Shown: in pieces, positions 55,574 through 63,961 of the stretch | Layout of the letters: each line of letters begins with the position of its first letter | How positions within the stretch are numbered: the stretch's first letter is position 1 | Assembly (NCBI GenBank): GCA_020697255.1 | Contig: JAJFBE010000004.1 | Location: 124,001 to 188,000 of the forward strand | Origin: Burkholderiales bacterium | Lineage (GTDB): Bacteria; Pseudomonadota; Gammaproteobacteria; Burkholderiales; UBA11063 | Reading direction: 5' to 3' | DNA length: 64,000 bases | Translations under genes and position numbers: made by a program | Notes under the pieces: model-generated | The model's database searches: none | The model's input: the letters and a program-made list of their open reading frames with translations, nothing else | What the model was told of the DNA's origin: nothing

Positions 55574-56011
55574 TCACTTCACTTCGCGAAAGTGGCACTC
55601 CATACCAAATGATTTTTCCTGGTCCGTCGAATATTTGCTGCCACCATTAAATCCGGCATGCGAATTAACAGCCCACCTATTATCATCACTATTTTTATAT
55701 AAAAAATCATTAAATTGACCATTATCACGAAAGCTAACTGTCACCTCAGATTTAGAACCATCTGACTCCAGTACATACTCAAAATAAGTTTTCTCAACTG
55801 CTCCACTTAGTTTTATATTTTCATATTTTTTCACAGGATGAACGTTATCCTTAAAAGCAAAACTAAGTTCGTTGCTCTTATTTATTCGCACCTGAAATTC
55901 AAACGGTGGATTTTTCACCCCCTTGTCTACCTGACAACCAAGATTCATAATAGCATTAGCTATACCTACGCTAAAAGTTAATGATACCACTAAACTCATT
56001 TTTGCTTTCAT
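55574..56011 (-). CDS. Small exported protein (unrecognised; paralogue of 57145-57741)
   Basis: 145 residues from the ATG at 56011, which has AGGA five bases upstream; the frame extends further but that part is not protein-like. The signal peptide 'MKAKMSLVVSLTFSVGIANA' is followed by a short beta-rich mature protein with two Cys. 'CQVDKGVKNPPFEFQ', 'NELSFAFKDN', 'ENIKL' and the closing 'MECHFREVK' align with 'CNINKEVKEPINIVW', 'DNLNFTFKRG', 'ENIKL' and 'VSCKYI' of the other protein, so they are likely diverged duplicates. Probably periplasmic or secreted; no known family recognised. Confidence 0.65.
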   Translation of the reverse strand: MKAKMSLVVSLTFSVGIANAIMNLGCQVDKGVKNPPFEFQVRINKSNELSFAFKDNVHPVKKYENIKLSGAVEKTYFEYVLESDGSKSEVTVSFRDNGQFNDFLYKNSDDNRWAVNSHAGFNGGSKYSTDQEKSFGMECHFREVK

Positions 56012-56180
56012 ATTAATCCTAAAAGAAATATAAAGTTTGCTTCCACAAGAGCAATAACATTTTAAATTACAAATATTTATTCTAAAACTATCAGGTATAT
56101 ACTGATAGCAACTATTGTACATGAATTTCAAAAAACTCTCATACGGAATTTCAATGTAGGAAATTACTGGAGTAGTTTTA

Positions 56181-56963
56181 TTAACTGGCTGGACTTAACG
56201 ATAATTGCTGGTATTCAAAATCTGGGGATGTTTGAAATTGAGTGGAGATTTTTTTGTGTAAATAACGAGATAATTCTTTGCGATTGGCAAATTGGTATGC
56301 ATTAACCCGTGGCAGCGCTGTTATTTTAACTAACATACCATTTAGTTTTAGTGAACTGATTAAACATTGCCAGAAATTAATTTCATCTGCATAAGAAGTA
56401 GCGCTAGTTGGCCTACCATCTTTTGTATAATATTGGATCACCAAAGGTAGCACAGTTGCATTTGCTTGCATTACCGATTCAAATAAAGCTGACTTAAACG
56501 GCATAACTTCGAACCCTAAACCGGTCTTGCCTTCGGGGAATAATCCAACCATTCCCCCTGATTGTAACCTCTCACGTACTACCCGGACAATCTGAACTAA
56601 ATCCCGCTTACGCTGACGGTCAATAAAAATTGCATTGCCGCTTTTAATTAATAAACCAATAATTGGCCAATTTTTTACTTCTTTGCGGCTTATAAATCCA
56701 ACTGAATGCTTAGTATAAAGGATGGGAATATCAAGCCATGAAATATGATTGGCTACAACCATGGAGTTTTTATCTACATATTCAGTAGGAACTCCTTCAA
56801 CCGTAATTCTTATTCCAACTATTAATAACGTACCATTTGCCCAGAATTTTATGAAGCGTATCCAAATACGATGCGGCAATATTGGGTAAAATAAAATAAC
56901 TAATAAACAACAAAAAAGGGTAAACAGAGCTAATGCAATTATTCTAGCTATAACCATTAACAT
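56181..56963 (-). CDS. plsC: 1-acyl-sn-glycerol-3-phosphate acyltransferase
   Basis: 260-residue membrane-bound enzyme of phospholipid synthesis that adds the second acyl chain to lysophosphatidic acid. An N-terminal hydrophobic anchor (~5-28) is followed by the HX4D motif 'NHISWLD' (His73, Asp78), 'GFISRKEVKNWPIIGLL' (block II), 'AIFIDRQRKRD' (block III) and 'FPEGKTG' (142-148). GAGGA precedes the ATG. Members also act in lipid A or ornithine-lipid acylation, so the acceptor is not certain. A relic of the same gene lies at 57803-57884, and the gene sits between two related small exported proteins, showing that the segment was duplicated. Confidence 0.88.
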   Translation of the reverse strand: MLMVIARIIALALFTLFCCLLVILFYPILPHRIWIRFIKFWANGTLLIVGIRITVEGVPTEYVDKNSMVVANHISWLDIPILYTKHSVGFISRKEVKNWPIIGLLIKSGNAIFIDRQRKRDLVQIVRVVRERLQSGGMVGLFPEGKTGLGFEVMPFKSALFESVMQANATVLPLVIQYYTKDGRPTSATSYADEINFWQCLISSLKLNGMLVKITALPRVNAYQFANRKELSRYLHKKISTQFQTSPDFEYQQLSLSPAS

Positions 56964-57100
56964 ATAACATCCTCTTTATACAATACAGAATGCATTATAT
57001 GATATTTAGGCTATGTCTTGCTGTAATTATTATAAATAACTAACAATATATAAATTGTCTCATTATTCAAAAATTTATGAAAAGAGATTGCACACCTGGC

Positions 57101-57126
57101 GGATAACCAGTTTAATCTGGCTACCC
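57101..57126. repeat. pgeF 3'-end relic, fourth copy
   Basis: GGATAACCAGTTTAATCTGG followed by CTACCC: 23 of 26 bases match the reference copy at 51375, and TAG follows as in pgeF. It lies 18 bases before the stop of a - strand exported-protein gene, the same position as at the lipoprotein genes. Confidence 0.7.
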
Positions 57127-57144
57127 TAGTCAAAAAACTTATTT

Positions 57145-57741
57145 TTAAATATATTTACAAGACACTTTTTCAAGCCTATGTTGCGGACCATTTACGTAGT
57201 AACTGGAGCCTGCAAACGAAAATTCTTCTATAAATTCATTCAATTTTGCTTCTGGAGAAGAATAATAATAATTTTGTATATCCCAAGAATCTTTTTCATC
57301 GTTAGGGTTTACGTAGAAAACTGCTGCTAACTCCCACATATCACTCTTATTTCTATATGTAATAATTCTCAAAACTTCTCCACCACTCATTAGCTTATCA
57401 AAGTTTTTCTCTGTAGTATCCGGATCAGCTTTCACACTTCCAGGGCCGTCACCCCTAATAAAGCTATATGAGCGACCACTAAGAACCTCATGTGATCTTT
57501 TATTTCTCATAATATCTTTTCCCTTTTCCAGTTTTATATTTTCCAGATGAATTGTAACAATTCCCCCCCGCTTAAAGGTAAAGTTAAGATTGTCATGCTC
57601 TAAGCTCCAAACAATATTTATAGGCTCCTTGACTTCCTTATTTATATTACATTCAACCTTAACAGCATCCGCTGTCCCCATGCATAAAGTTAATGATGCA
57701 AGCAGGCTAATACCATACAAATTCATTTTACTTATTTTCAT
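57145..57741 (-). CDS. Small exported protein (unrecognised; paralogue of 55574-56011)
   Basis: 198 residues with the signal peptide 'MKISKMNLYGISLLASLTLCMGTADA' and GGAGT before the ATG. The mature part is mixed alpha/beta with two Cys, one at each end (VECNINKEV; VSCKYI), as in its paralogue. A middle region (~60-150), with 'RGDGPGSVKADPDTTEKNFD' and 'AAVFYVNPNDEKDSWDIQ', is longer than in the paralogue. The codons for 'KRGG' contain seven consecutive G (57563-57569 as C on the + strand), a possible slippage site. Probably periplasmic or secreted; function unknown. Confidence 0.65.
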   Translation of the reverse strand: MKISKMNLYGISLLASLTLCMGTADAVKVECNINKEVKEPINIVWSLEHDNLNFTFKRGGIVTIHLENIKLEKGKDIMRNKRSHEVLSGRSYSFIRGDGPGSVKADPDTTEKNFDKLMSGGEVLRIITYRNKSDMWELAAVFYVNPNDEKDSWDIQNYYYSSPEAKLNEFIEEFSFAGSSYYVNGPQHRLEKVSCKYI

Positions 57742-57802
57742 TTTTACTCCTATACTTATTTAAATTATTAAATATTAGCCAACATTAGCTTAAAATTTTA
57801 AG

Positions 57803-57884
57803 ACATTGCCACTTTTAATTAATAAACCAATAAGCCAATTTTTGACTTCGCATCTACTTATAAATCCTACCGAATGTCTATAAA
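57803..57884 (-). pseudogene. plsC relic
   Basis: About 80 bases match plsC 56632-56717, with shared runs such as CTTTTAATTAATAAACCAATA, CTTATAAATCC and CGAATG-type ends. The match covers the region coding for residues ~85-116 (block II to block III). Only a small gap and substitutions separate the two. It has no start or stop of its own and overlaps the last codons of the SDR gene. Confidence 0.75.
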
Positions 57885-58681
57885 CATTTTTTCATACTGC
57901 CACCGTCAATATGCACCAAACTGCCGTTTATATATGAGGAATATTCGCTTAATAAAAATGTAATAACATTTGCCGCTTCTTCCACGGTACCATAGCGCCC
58001 AACTGGGATATTGGCTGAATTAGCGTTAATTACCTCTTGTATAGAAGAGGAGTTAGTTTCAGCTCTTACCGAATCTAACTTTTCTAACCGTTTAGTTGCC
58101 ACTTTGCCAATTGGTACGGTAGTAACCGTAATTCCATGTATGGCTACTTCATTGGCAAGAGTTTTTAGCCAGGCGGCCAGAGCTGATCTGATGGCACTCG
58201 AAATTACCAGTCCGGGGGCTGGCTCAATTATAGTTGAGGATGAAATTGAGACTATACGCCCAAACCCATTAGCCTTCATGGAATCAATACATTTACTTAC
58301 TAATGTTATTTGGGATAAAAAAAGTGACTGAAAATATGTGTGCCAGTCAAGTATGGGGACATCAACTGAATTTTTTACAAATGGTGGACCACCGGCATTT
58401 AAGACTATAGAATCTACTTTTCCATTCCACTTAGCTGTAACCTGGCTCCAAATTTCATTAACGCTATTTGGATTGGTTAAATCGCAATTAACATAAATAT
58501 TCTGGTGGTTTTTCCGACTTATTTCATTAATTTTAGCATACGCTGCTTCTAATTTTGCTATGTCCCGACCGACAATACATGCGTTTGCATTGTTCTGTGC
58601 AAGTTGCAGCGCAACTTGCAACCCAATGCCATCACTGCTTCCCAGGACAATTATATTTCTATTCCTAAAATCCAGTTGCAT
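57878..58681 (-). CDS. Atypical short-chain dehydrogenase/reductase lacking the YxxxK pair
   Basis: 267 residues from the ATG at 58681, which has AGGG upstream; a longer frame to 58720 would run into the neighbour. 'NIIVLGSSDGIGLQVALQL' binds NAD(P) and 'LNAGGPP' corresponds to the NAG motif. The usual Tyr-x3-Lys reads 'SSAIR' in 'PGLVISSAIRSALAAWLKTL', i.e. Tyr to Ser and Lys to Arg. This places it in the BKR-like SDR subgroup without the classical catalytic pair (compare 'LSNAVRAGL'). The C-terminal 'LSEYSSYINGSLVHIDGGSMKK' is normal. Substrate unknown. It ends in the plsC relic. Confidence 0.85.
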   Translation of the reverse strand: MQLDFRNRNIIVLGSSDGIGLQVALQLAQNNANACIVGRDIAKLEAAYAKINEISRKNHQNIYVNCDLTNPNSVNEIWSQVTAKWNGKVDSIVLNAGGPPFVKNSVDVPILDWHTYFQSLFLSQITLVSKCIDSMKANGFGRIVSISSSTIIEPAPGLVISSAIRSALAAWLKTLANEVAIHGITVTTVPIGKVATKRLEKLDSVRAETNSSSIQEVINANSANIPVGRYGTVEEAANVITFLLSEYSSYINGSLVHIDGGSMKKCL

Positions 58682-58691
58682 AGTTAACCCT

Positions 58692-59126
58692 TTAAAGAAT
58701 ATTGGGCCTGGTATTCTCAAAAAGAAGTGTAAATGGCCCCTCTATTTCGCACCAATTATTATAAAGCCTTATACTACCATCAACACTTAGAGCTTTTAAT
58801 TGCAATTTATCTAAAAAATAATTTTCTGGATTAATTGATTTATAGATCCTGGCTTCCACATCATATGCAGGATATCCGCTCTTCCACTCTACTTGGCTCA
58901 TGTCGCCGTCTTTATAAACGTTCCACAATAAAACTATTCTTTCAGAGTTAAAACGATGACTTTGCGCACCAGGATTAGTTTCGTCATCTATACTACCTAT
59001 GTTAGGCTCATTAAGATAAACGCATCTTCCGGTTTGCACAAGTTGTTCATGGGCTTGGGCCGTACTAAGGCAAGATAAAACAAAAAGCATAAATAAATAC
59101 TTATTTAGCTTAGGATTTGTTTTCAT
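58692..59126 (-). CDS. Small exported protein (unrecognised)
   Basis: 144 residues. The signal peptide 'MKTNPKLNKYLFMLFVLSCLSTAQA' probably is cleaved after AQA. The mature ~119 residues are beta-rich with two Cys ('GRCVYLNE' and 'NNWCEIEG'), which could form one disulphide. I recognise no family, and similarity to the other two small exported proteins is not obvious. It lies 7 bases from thrC and 10 from the SDR gene, all on the - strand, so it may be read from the thr transcript. Its small size and location suggest an accessory periplasmic protein. Confidence 0.6.
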   Translation of the reverse strand: MKTNPKLNKYLFMLFVLSCLSTAQAHEQLVQTGRCVYLNEPNIGSIDDETNPGAQSHRFNSERIVLLWNVYKDGDMSQVEWKSGYPAYDVEARIYKSINPENYFLDKLQLKALSVDGSIRLYNNWCEIEGPFTLLFENTRPNIL

Positions 59127-59133
59127 ATAAATA

Positions 59134-60444
59134 TTAAGCTCTAAAAAAATGTTGTTTGACGATTTCTGTTACTGCATTTAAGCTTGCGCTACTATCTATT
59201 GCAAGGCTTTCTCTGTGTAAAATTTCATTTAGCCTATCAGGCACAGGTATCGTTATGCCCAGCAATGGCTCGATTACTGTCTCAAATTTACTTGGGTGTG
59301 CCGTAGAAACCACAATCCATGATTTATCTGCATCATTGGCATCTAAACAATTTTCCCTAACATATACTGCAGTTGCTGTATGCGGGCAAATTATAACCTT
59401 GCTCTTTGCATAGGCAGATGTTATTGTTTGCCGAATTTGCTCATCATTAACGCTATAAGCACTAACATTTGATACAAAATCAGCAAAGTTTGGATATAAT
59501 GTATGTAACCGTTCAAAATTACTTGGGTTGCCTACATCCATAGCATTAGCCAATGTTGCAACACTTGCCTTTGGAGTAAATATCCCATTTTTAACAAAAT
59601 CAGGAATAATTTTATTGGCATTCGTTGATAAAACTATTTTATCTATCGGGAAACCCATGCTTTTAGCAAAATACGCAGCCGTTGCATTACCCAGATTACC
59701 TGTTGGAATAATAAAATTGACACTTTTACCAGTTTTTAAATAAGAATGGTAGCTCGTATAGGCATAATAAGTCATTTGTGGCAATAAACGTCCCAGATTT
59801 ATACTATTTGCACTACTAATATGTGCTATATTTTCCCACCATTTATCTGTAAAAGCTTCTTTTACAATACTTTGGCAGTTATCAAAATTACCATTAACTG
59901 CAATAGCAACAACATTATCACTATAGGTTGCTATTTGCTGTTCCTGACGTTTAGAGATCTGGCCTTTGGGAAATAACACAACAATGTTTATATTAGATTT
60001 GCCATAAAAGGCATTGGCTACTGCAGATCCGGTGTCACCAGAGGTTGCAACCATAACAGTAATTTTTTTATTTTTATCTAATTTAGCTAGTTCGTTCATT
60101 GTTTCTGATAAAAATTGTGCACCAAAATCCTTAAATGATAATGTAGGGCCATGATATAGCTCCAGAATTTGAGTTTTATCATCTACTACAGTCAATGGTA
60201 GAGGAAAATTAAATGCATTGTGGCAGATTCTGCCTAAACTCGATTCAAGTATATCACCGGCAAAATAATCTTTTAAAATAGCCGCAGCAAAATTTGCATA
60301 ACTCATATTCTGATCTATGCCCGATAAATCTATTTTAGGAAAATATGCAGGTAGGAATAAACCACCGTCATCAGCCAGACCTATGCTTATTGCTTCTGCG
60401 AGGGTTACCTTTTTCTCTTTATTACGTGTACTGTAGTAAAACAT
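59134..60444 (-). CDS. thrC: Threonine synthase
   Basis: PLP enzyme converting O-phospho-L-homoserine to L-threonine. 436 residues, close to E. coli ThrC (428). 'MFYYSTRNKEKKVTLAEAISIGLADDGGLFLP' is the family N-terminus, and PLP binds Lys105 in 'GPTLSFKDFGAQFL'. 'VATSGDTGSAVANAF', 'FPKGQIS', 'INLGRLLPQMTYY' and 'PTGNLGNATAAYFAKSMGFP' complete the active site. It is the last gene of thrA-thrB-thrC, 10 bases after thrB. Confidence 0.97.
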   Translation of the reverse strand: MFYYSTRNKEKKVTLAEAISIGLADDGGLFLPAYFPKIDLSGIDQNMSYANFAAAILKDYFAGDILESSLGRICHNAFNFPLPLTVVDDKTQILELYHGPTLSFKDFGAQFLSETMNELAKLDKNKKITVMVATSGDTGSAVANAFYGKSNINIVVLFPKGQISKRQEQQIATYSDNVVAIAVNGNFDNCQSIVKEAFTDKWWENIAHISSANSINLGRLLPQMTYYAYTSYHSYLKTGKSVNFIIPTGNLGNATAAYFAKSMGFPIDKIVLSTNANKIIPDFVKNGIFTPKASVATLANAMDVGNPSNFERLHTLYPNFADFVSNVSAYSVNDEQIRQTITSAYAKSKVIICPHTATAVYVRENCLDANDADKSWIVVSTAHPSKFETVIEPLLGITIPVPDRLNEILHRESLAIDSSASLNAVTEIVKQHFFRA

Positions 60445-60454
60445 TTAATCTATC

Positions 60455-61387
60455 CTATTTAACGTGGGCGCCATTGTTACTAATTGGTGAAATCCACCAA
60501 TCGGTTTTTATCCCAAATTGTTCAAAACCTTCTATCATCTTAGCGGCTATTTCATGAGCCTCCCTTACAGTCTCACTAAGAGCAAACATGGATGGCCCCG
60601 AACCAGAAAAAGAGCACGCTAATGCACCAGCATTAAGGGCTATCTCTTTTACCGGATAAAACCCAGGTACTAAGTGCGCACGCTGTGGTTCAATAACCAC
60701 GTCATTTAATGAACGTTTTAATAAGCCTATATCTTTTGTATATAAAGCTGCCATAAAACCCGCTAAATTCGCGCTTTGCATTACATAATTTTTCATAGCA
60801 ACATCAGGTTTTAGAATACCTCGTGCCGCTTTTGTTTCAACGACTAAATGCGGATGTATAACTATACATTGCAACTCTGGTGTTGGTAGCTTAATTATAT
60901 CTATCGGATCAATACTTCTAGTTAATGTCACCCCCCCGTAGATACATGGGGCAACATTATCAGCATGCTTTCCACCCGAAGCTAATTCTTCCCCAAATAA
61001 TGCATAATGTACTAGCTGCTCATTAGATAATGGCACTTCTAAAAAATGATTAAATGCAACTAATGCAGCAACGGCGGATGCAGCAGACCCACCCATGCCC
61101 GAACCAATAGCTATACCCTTTTTTATTCTAAGCGAAAAACCACAATCAATTCTAAAATCTGCACACACTTTTTGAATAACAATTGATGCTGTATTTTTAC
61201 TGCTAATTAACGGTAGTTCTTGTTCTGATTCTATAGAGTCAATTACAATCTGGCCATCGCTACGTTTAATAAGAGTAACTTCATCACCAACATCATTAAG
61301 GGCAAAACCCAGTATATCAAACCCAACTATCATATTGGCACTGGTTGCCGGCGCAAATGCAATTGCTTGTGTTATATTTTTTATCAT
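60455..61387 (-). CDS. thrB: Homoserine kinase (GHMP family)
   Basis: 310 residues. 'AFAPATSANMIVGFDILGFAL' at the N-terminus and the ATP loop 'GIAIGSGMGGSAASAVAAL' are the GHMP signatures. 'LASGGKHADNVAPCIYGGVTL' and 'ALACSFSGSGPSMFAL' are conserved in ThrB. It phosphorylates L-homoserine for ThrC. This GHMP type is the one found with thrA in gammaproteobacteria; many betaproteobacteria use an unrelated kinase. The ATG overlaps the thrA stop by 4 bases. Seven consecutive C (60931-60937) lie in the Gly-Gly codons of 'YGGVT'. Confidence 0.96.
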   Translation of the reverse strand: MIKNITQAIAFAPATSANMIVGFDILGFALNDVGDEVTLIKRSDGQIVIDSIESEQELPLISSKNTASIVIQKVCADFRIDCGFSLRIKKGIAIGSGMGGSAASAVAALVAFNHFLEVPLSNEQLVHYALFGEELASGGKHADNVAPCIYGGVTLTRSIDPIDIIKLPTPELQCIVIHPHLVVETKAARGILKPDVAMKNYVMQSANLAGFMAALYTKDIGLLKRSLNDVVIEPQRAHLVPGFYPVKEIALNAGALACSFSGSGPSMFALSETVREAHEIAAKMIEGFEQFGIKTDWWISPISNNGAHVK

Positions 61388-63840
61388 ATAGATGCTGCTA
61401 AACGTAGTAGATCAGCAAAAATTCCAGCAGCTGTAACTTCAGCGCCAGCTCCCGGTCCCTGAATAATAATCGGTTGATTCCCGCAATAACGCTTTGAATG
61501 AATAATCAACATATTATCTGTTCCACGTAAGCGATTAAAAGGATGATCTTGCTTACACGGCACAATTGAAACACTTAATGTTTTATTTTCTTTAATGCTA
61601 GCTACATAACGGAGTTTCTCATTATTTTTATTGGCTTTTTCCACCATTTTTTGCATAGCATCATCACATTCAGAAACCCGGGACATAAATTCATCAAGGC
61701 TACATTTACGCAAATTGGCAGGGACTAAATTGATAATTTCAATTTCGTTAATTGAAACATCATGACCAATTTCACGAGCCAGGCAGATTAGTTTGCGTCC
61801 TATATCCCTGCCGGATAAATCTTCTCGCGGATCAGGTTCAGTATAGCCCAGCTGTTTAGCCTCTTTTATCGCTTCAGAAAACTTTCTACCAGCAGCTAAT
61901 TCATTAAAAATATAACTAAGCGTGCCTGACACAATACCTTCAATCGCAGTTATCTCATCTCCTGTTTTAATCAAATCACCAATTGTTGTGATTACTGGTA
62001 ATCCGGCACAAACAGTTGCTTCATATAAATACTGACATTTATTATCTCTAACTGCCGCTTTCAATTCTTTATAGTAGCTAAGCTTACTCTCACCATTTGC
62101 ATATTTGTTTGGTGTAATAATGCTAATTCCCTTTTTGGCAAAATCAAGATACCTCTTTGAAACATCAACACTTGCCGTACAATCTATAATAACAGCATTG
62201 GGAACATCATCAGATACTATATGCTCTACAAATTTAGATATATCCGATGCAGCCGTGCTCTTTTTTAAACCAGACTCCCACTTATCCAAATCTATACGAC
62301 TGTTTGAAAGCAACATTTTTTGGCTACTCATTATACCTTTAATCGATAAATTTAGCTGATATTTGGCCTTCAAACCCTCTAACTCACTTGCAATTTGTTT
62401 AAGTAATGTTTTACCCACACCACCTGGGCCAATCAATCCTATAGATAAGGTTTTATCGGATAAATAAAATCCAGCATGTAGTGCCTGCAATGCCTTATTC
62501 ACATCATTATTACTAATTACTATAGATATATTTCTCTCTGATGAACCTTGTGCCAGAGCCCTGATATTTACATTAGCTTTAGTTAAACTATCACATACCT
62601 TGCCTGCAGCACCAACTGTACCAATCATTTCTTCACCTACAGCAGCAACTATTGAACAGTTTGGATCTGAAGTAATTTTTACTATACGTTTCCCGGAAAT
62701 TTCCAGGTGTAATCTCTCTTGTAATGTACTAACAGCCAAATCCGCCATTTTATTGTTAACTGCAAAACAAATTGAATGTTCAGAGTTGGCTTGTGAAATA
62801 AGAATTACCGTAACATTTATATCTTTTAATATCTTAAAAATTCGCGCAGCAGCACCGGCAACTCCAGCCAAACCGGCACCTTCAACATTAATTAAAGCAA
62901 TGTCAGATACATAGGTTATACCTTTTATCATATATGGCGTTTTTATAGTTTTATTTGAAATGTATGTGCCTTTTGCACTAGGGTTAAAGCTATTTTTTAT
63001 ATATAGTGGAATATTCTCAGATTCAACTGGTAAAACCGTCATTGGATAAAGCACGCTGGCACCGAAATAAGCTAACTCATGCGCTTCTTTATAAGATAAC
63101 TGCTCAATCACAAAAGCGGATTTAACCTTTTGTGGATGTGCAGTATAAATACCATCAACATCGGTCCAAATATACAAACATTTTGCCTTAAACAGTTTAG
63201 CAAAAATAGCTCCTGAATAATCGCTACCGTTACGTCCCAAAATAGTTCTTCGTCCATCCATTGTTTTAGCAATAAAACCTGTCACAACTAATTGATCAAA
63301 CTCTTTATCTTTTACAAATTCTACCAATTCTTTATAGCTTTTTTCCCAATCTATACATACAACACCATGTTCAATGTATGAATATAAAATAGAAGATGCA
63401 TCCAGATATTCAGAATTTCCATTCAGGTTTAGATAAGCATTTAATATCTTTGCTGACCATATCTCTCCAAAGCCTAAAACAAAATTTTGAATTTCTGTAG
63501 CATATGAACGCACAGTCTTAACCGTATTTAGAATATCCCGGATAAACTCAAAATCTTTACTCATATTCTTTATCAGGGTTTGTGCATTGCGCTTAATTAG
63601 TGTATTGATTAGTTTAATATGCCTTTCTTCAAGCACCTGTAAGTCATGTGAGTATTCATATCCACCTCTTGCAAGATCTAAACAATTTTGTAAGGTAGAT
63701 GTAGTGCCTTTAGTTGCTGAAACTACAATAATCTCTTTTTCGCCACTTAATATCTGTTTTACTGCCTTAAGTCTCTCTGCATCGGCTACACTTGAACCGC
63801 CAAATTTGTGCACAGTAAAATGATTTTTAACTATCTTCAT
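61384..63840 (-). CDS. thrA: Bifunctional aspartokinase / homoserine dehydrogenase
   Basis: 818 residues from the ATG at 63840, which has GGAAGAG five bases upstream; an ATG five codons earlier has none. Aspartokinase: 'HKFGGSSVADAERL' (~11-24), 'VTGFIAKTMDGRRTILGRNGSDYSGAI' and 'WTDVDGIYTAHP'. Two ACT domains follow ('SDIALINVEGAGLAGVAGAAARIF' and 'IVAAVGEEMIGTVGAAGKV'), the usual site of threonine feedback. Homoserine dehydrogenase: 'IGLIGPGGVGKTLLKQI', 'ITPNKYANGE', 'GIVSGTLSYIFNEL' and 'DPREDLSGRDIGRK'. It catalyses the first and third steps of the aspartate route to threonine. Length and order match E. coli ThrA. Confidence 0.97.
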   Translation of the reverse strand: MKIVKNHFTVHKFGGSSVADAERLKAVKQILSGEKEIIVVSATKGTTSTLQNCLDLARGGYEYSHDLQVLEERHIKLINTLIKRNAQTLIKNMSKDFEFIRDILNTVKTVRSYATEIQNFVLGFGEIWSAKILNAYLNLNGNSEYLDASSILYSYIEHGVVCIDWEKSYKELVEFVKDKEFDQLVVTGFIAKTMDGRRTILGRNGSDYSGAIFAKLFKAKCLYIWTDVDGIYTAHPQKVKSAFVIEQLSYKEAHELAYFGASVLYPMTVLPVESENIPLYIKNSFNPSAKGTYISNKTIKTPYMIKGITYVSDIALINVEGAGLAGVAGAAARIFKILKDINVTVILISQANSEHSICFAVNNKMADLAVSTLQERLHLEISGKRIVKITSDPNCSIVAAVGEEMIGTVGAAGKVCDSLTKANVNIRALAQGSSERNISIVISNNDVNKALQALHAGFYLSDKTLSIGLIGPGGVGKTLLKQIASELEGLKAKYQLNLSIKGIMSSQKMLLSNSRIDLDKWESGLKKSTAASDISKFVEHIVSDDVPNAVIIDCTASVDVSKRYLDFAKKGISIITPNKYANGESKLSYYKELKAAVRDNKCQYLYEATVCAGLPVITTIGDLIKTGDEITAIEGIVSGTLSYIFNELAAGRKFSEAIKEAKQLGYTEPDPREDLSGRDIGRKLICLAREIGHDVSINEIEIINLVPANLRKCSLDEFMSRVSECDDAMQKMVEKANKNNEKLRYVASIKENKTLSVSIVPCKQDHPFNRLRGTDNMLIIHSKRYCGNQPIIIQGPGAGAEVTAAGIFADLLRLAASI

Positions 63841-63870
63841 CAAATACTCTTCCATAAAATCAAAGGTATA

Positions 63871-63879
63871 ATTATAACA
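63871..63879 (-). promoter_or_regulatory. Probable thr operon promoter (extended -10)
   Basis: On the - strand TGTTATAAT reads as an extended -10, with TATAAT at 63871-63876; no good -35 is present. The expected transcript start leaves only about 25 bases before the thrA start codon, too short for a leader-peptide attenuator. Confidence 0.5.
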
Positions 63880-63903
63880 TTAAAAACTGGTTAATGGTAT
63901 AAT
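63874..63903 (+). promoter_or_regulatory. Divergent promoter toward the right edge
   Basis: TGGTATAAT gives an extended -10 (TATAAT at 63898-63903), and ATAACA (63874-63879) is a 4-of-6 -35 at an 18-base spacer. The -35 overlaps the -10 of the thr promoter on the other strand. Confidence 0.5.
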
Positions 63904-63944
63904 GAGCCCCTATTTATAGATTAATATAATACTTTTTTACATTT

Positions 63945-63952
63945 GGGGGGGG
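63945..63952 (+). repeat. Homopolymer of eight G in the leader of the right-edge gene
   Basis: Eight consecutive G between the + strand promoter and the ATG at 63962, next to the ribosome-binding region. Tracts of this length are prone to slippage. Confidence 0.8.
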
Positions 63953-63961
63953 CAGGGTCTG

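Noticed and set aside
56012-56131. A 40-residue extension of the small exported protein at 55574
   Set aside because: It would bury a clear signal peptide, and the AGGA site precedes the inner ATG at 56011.
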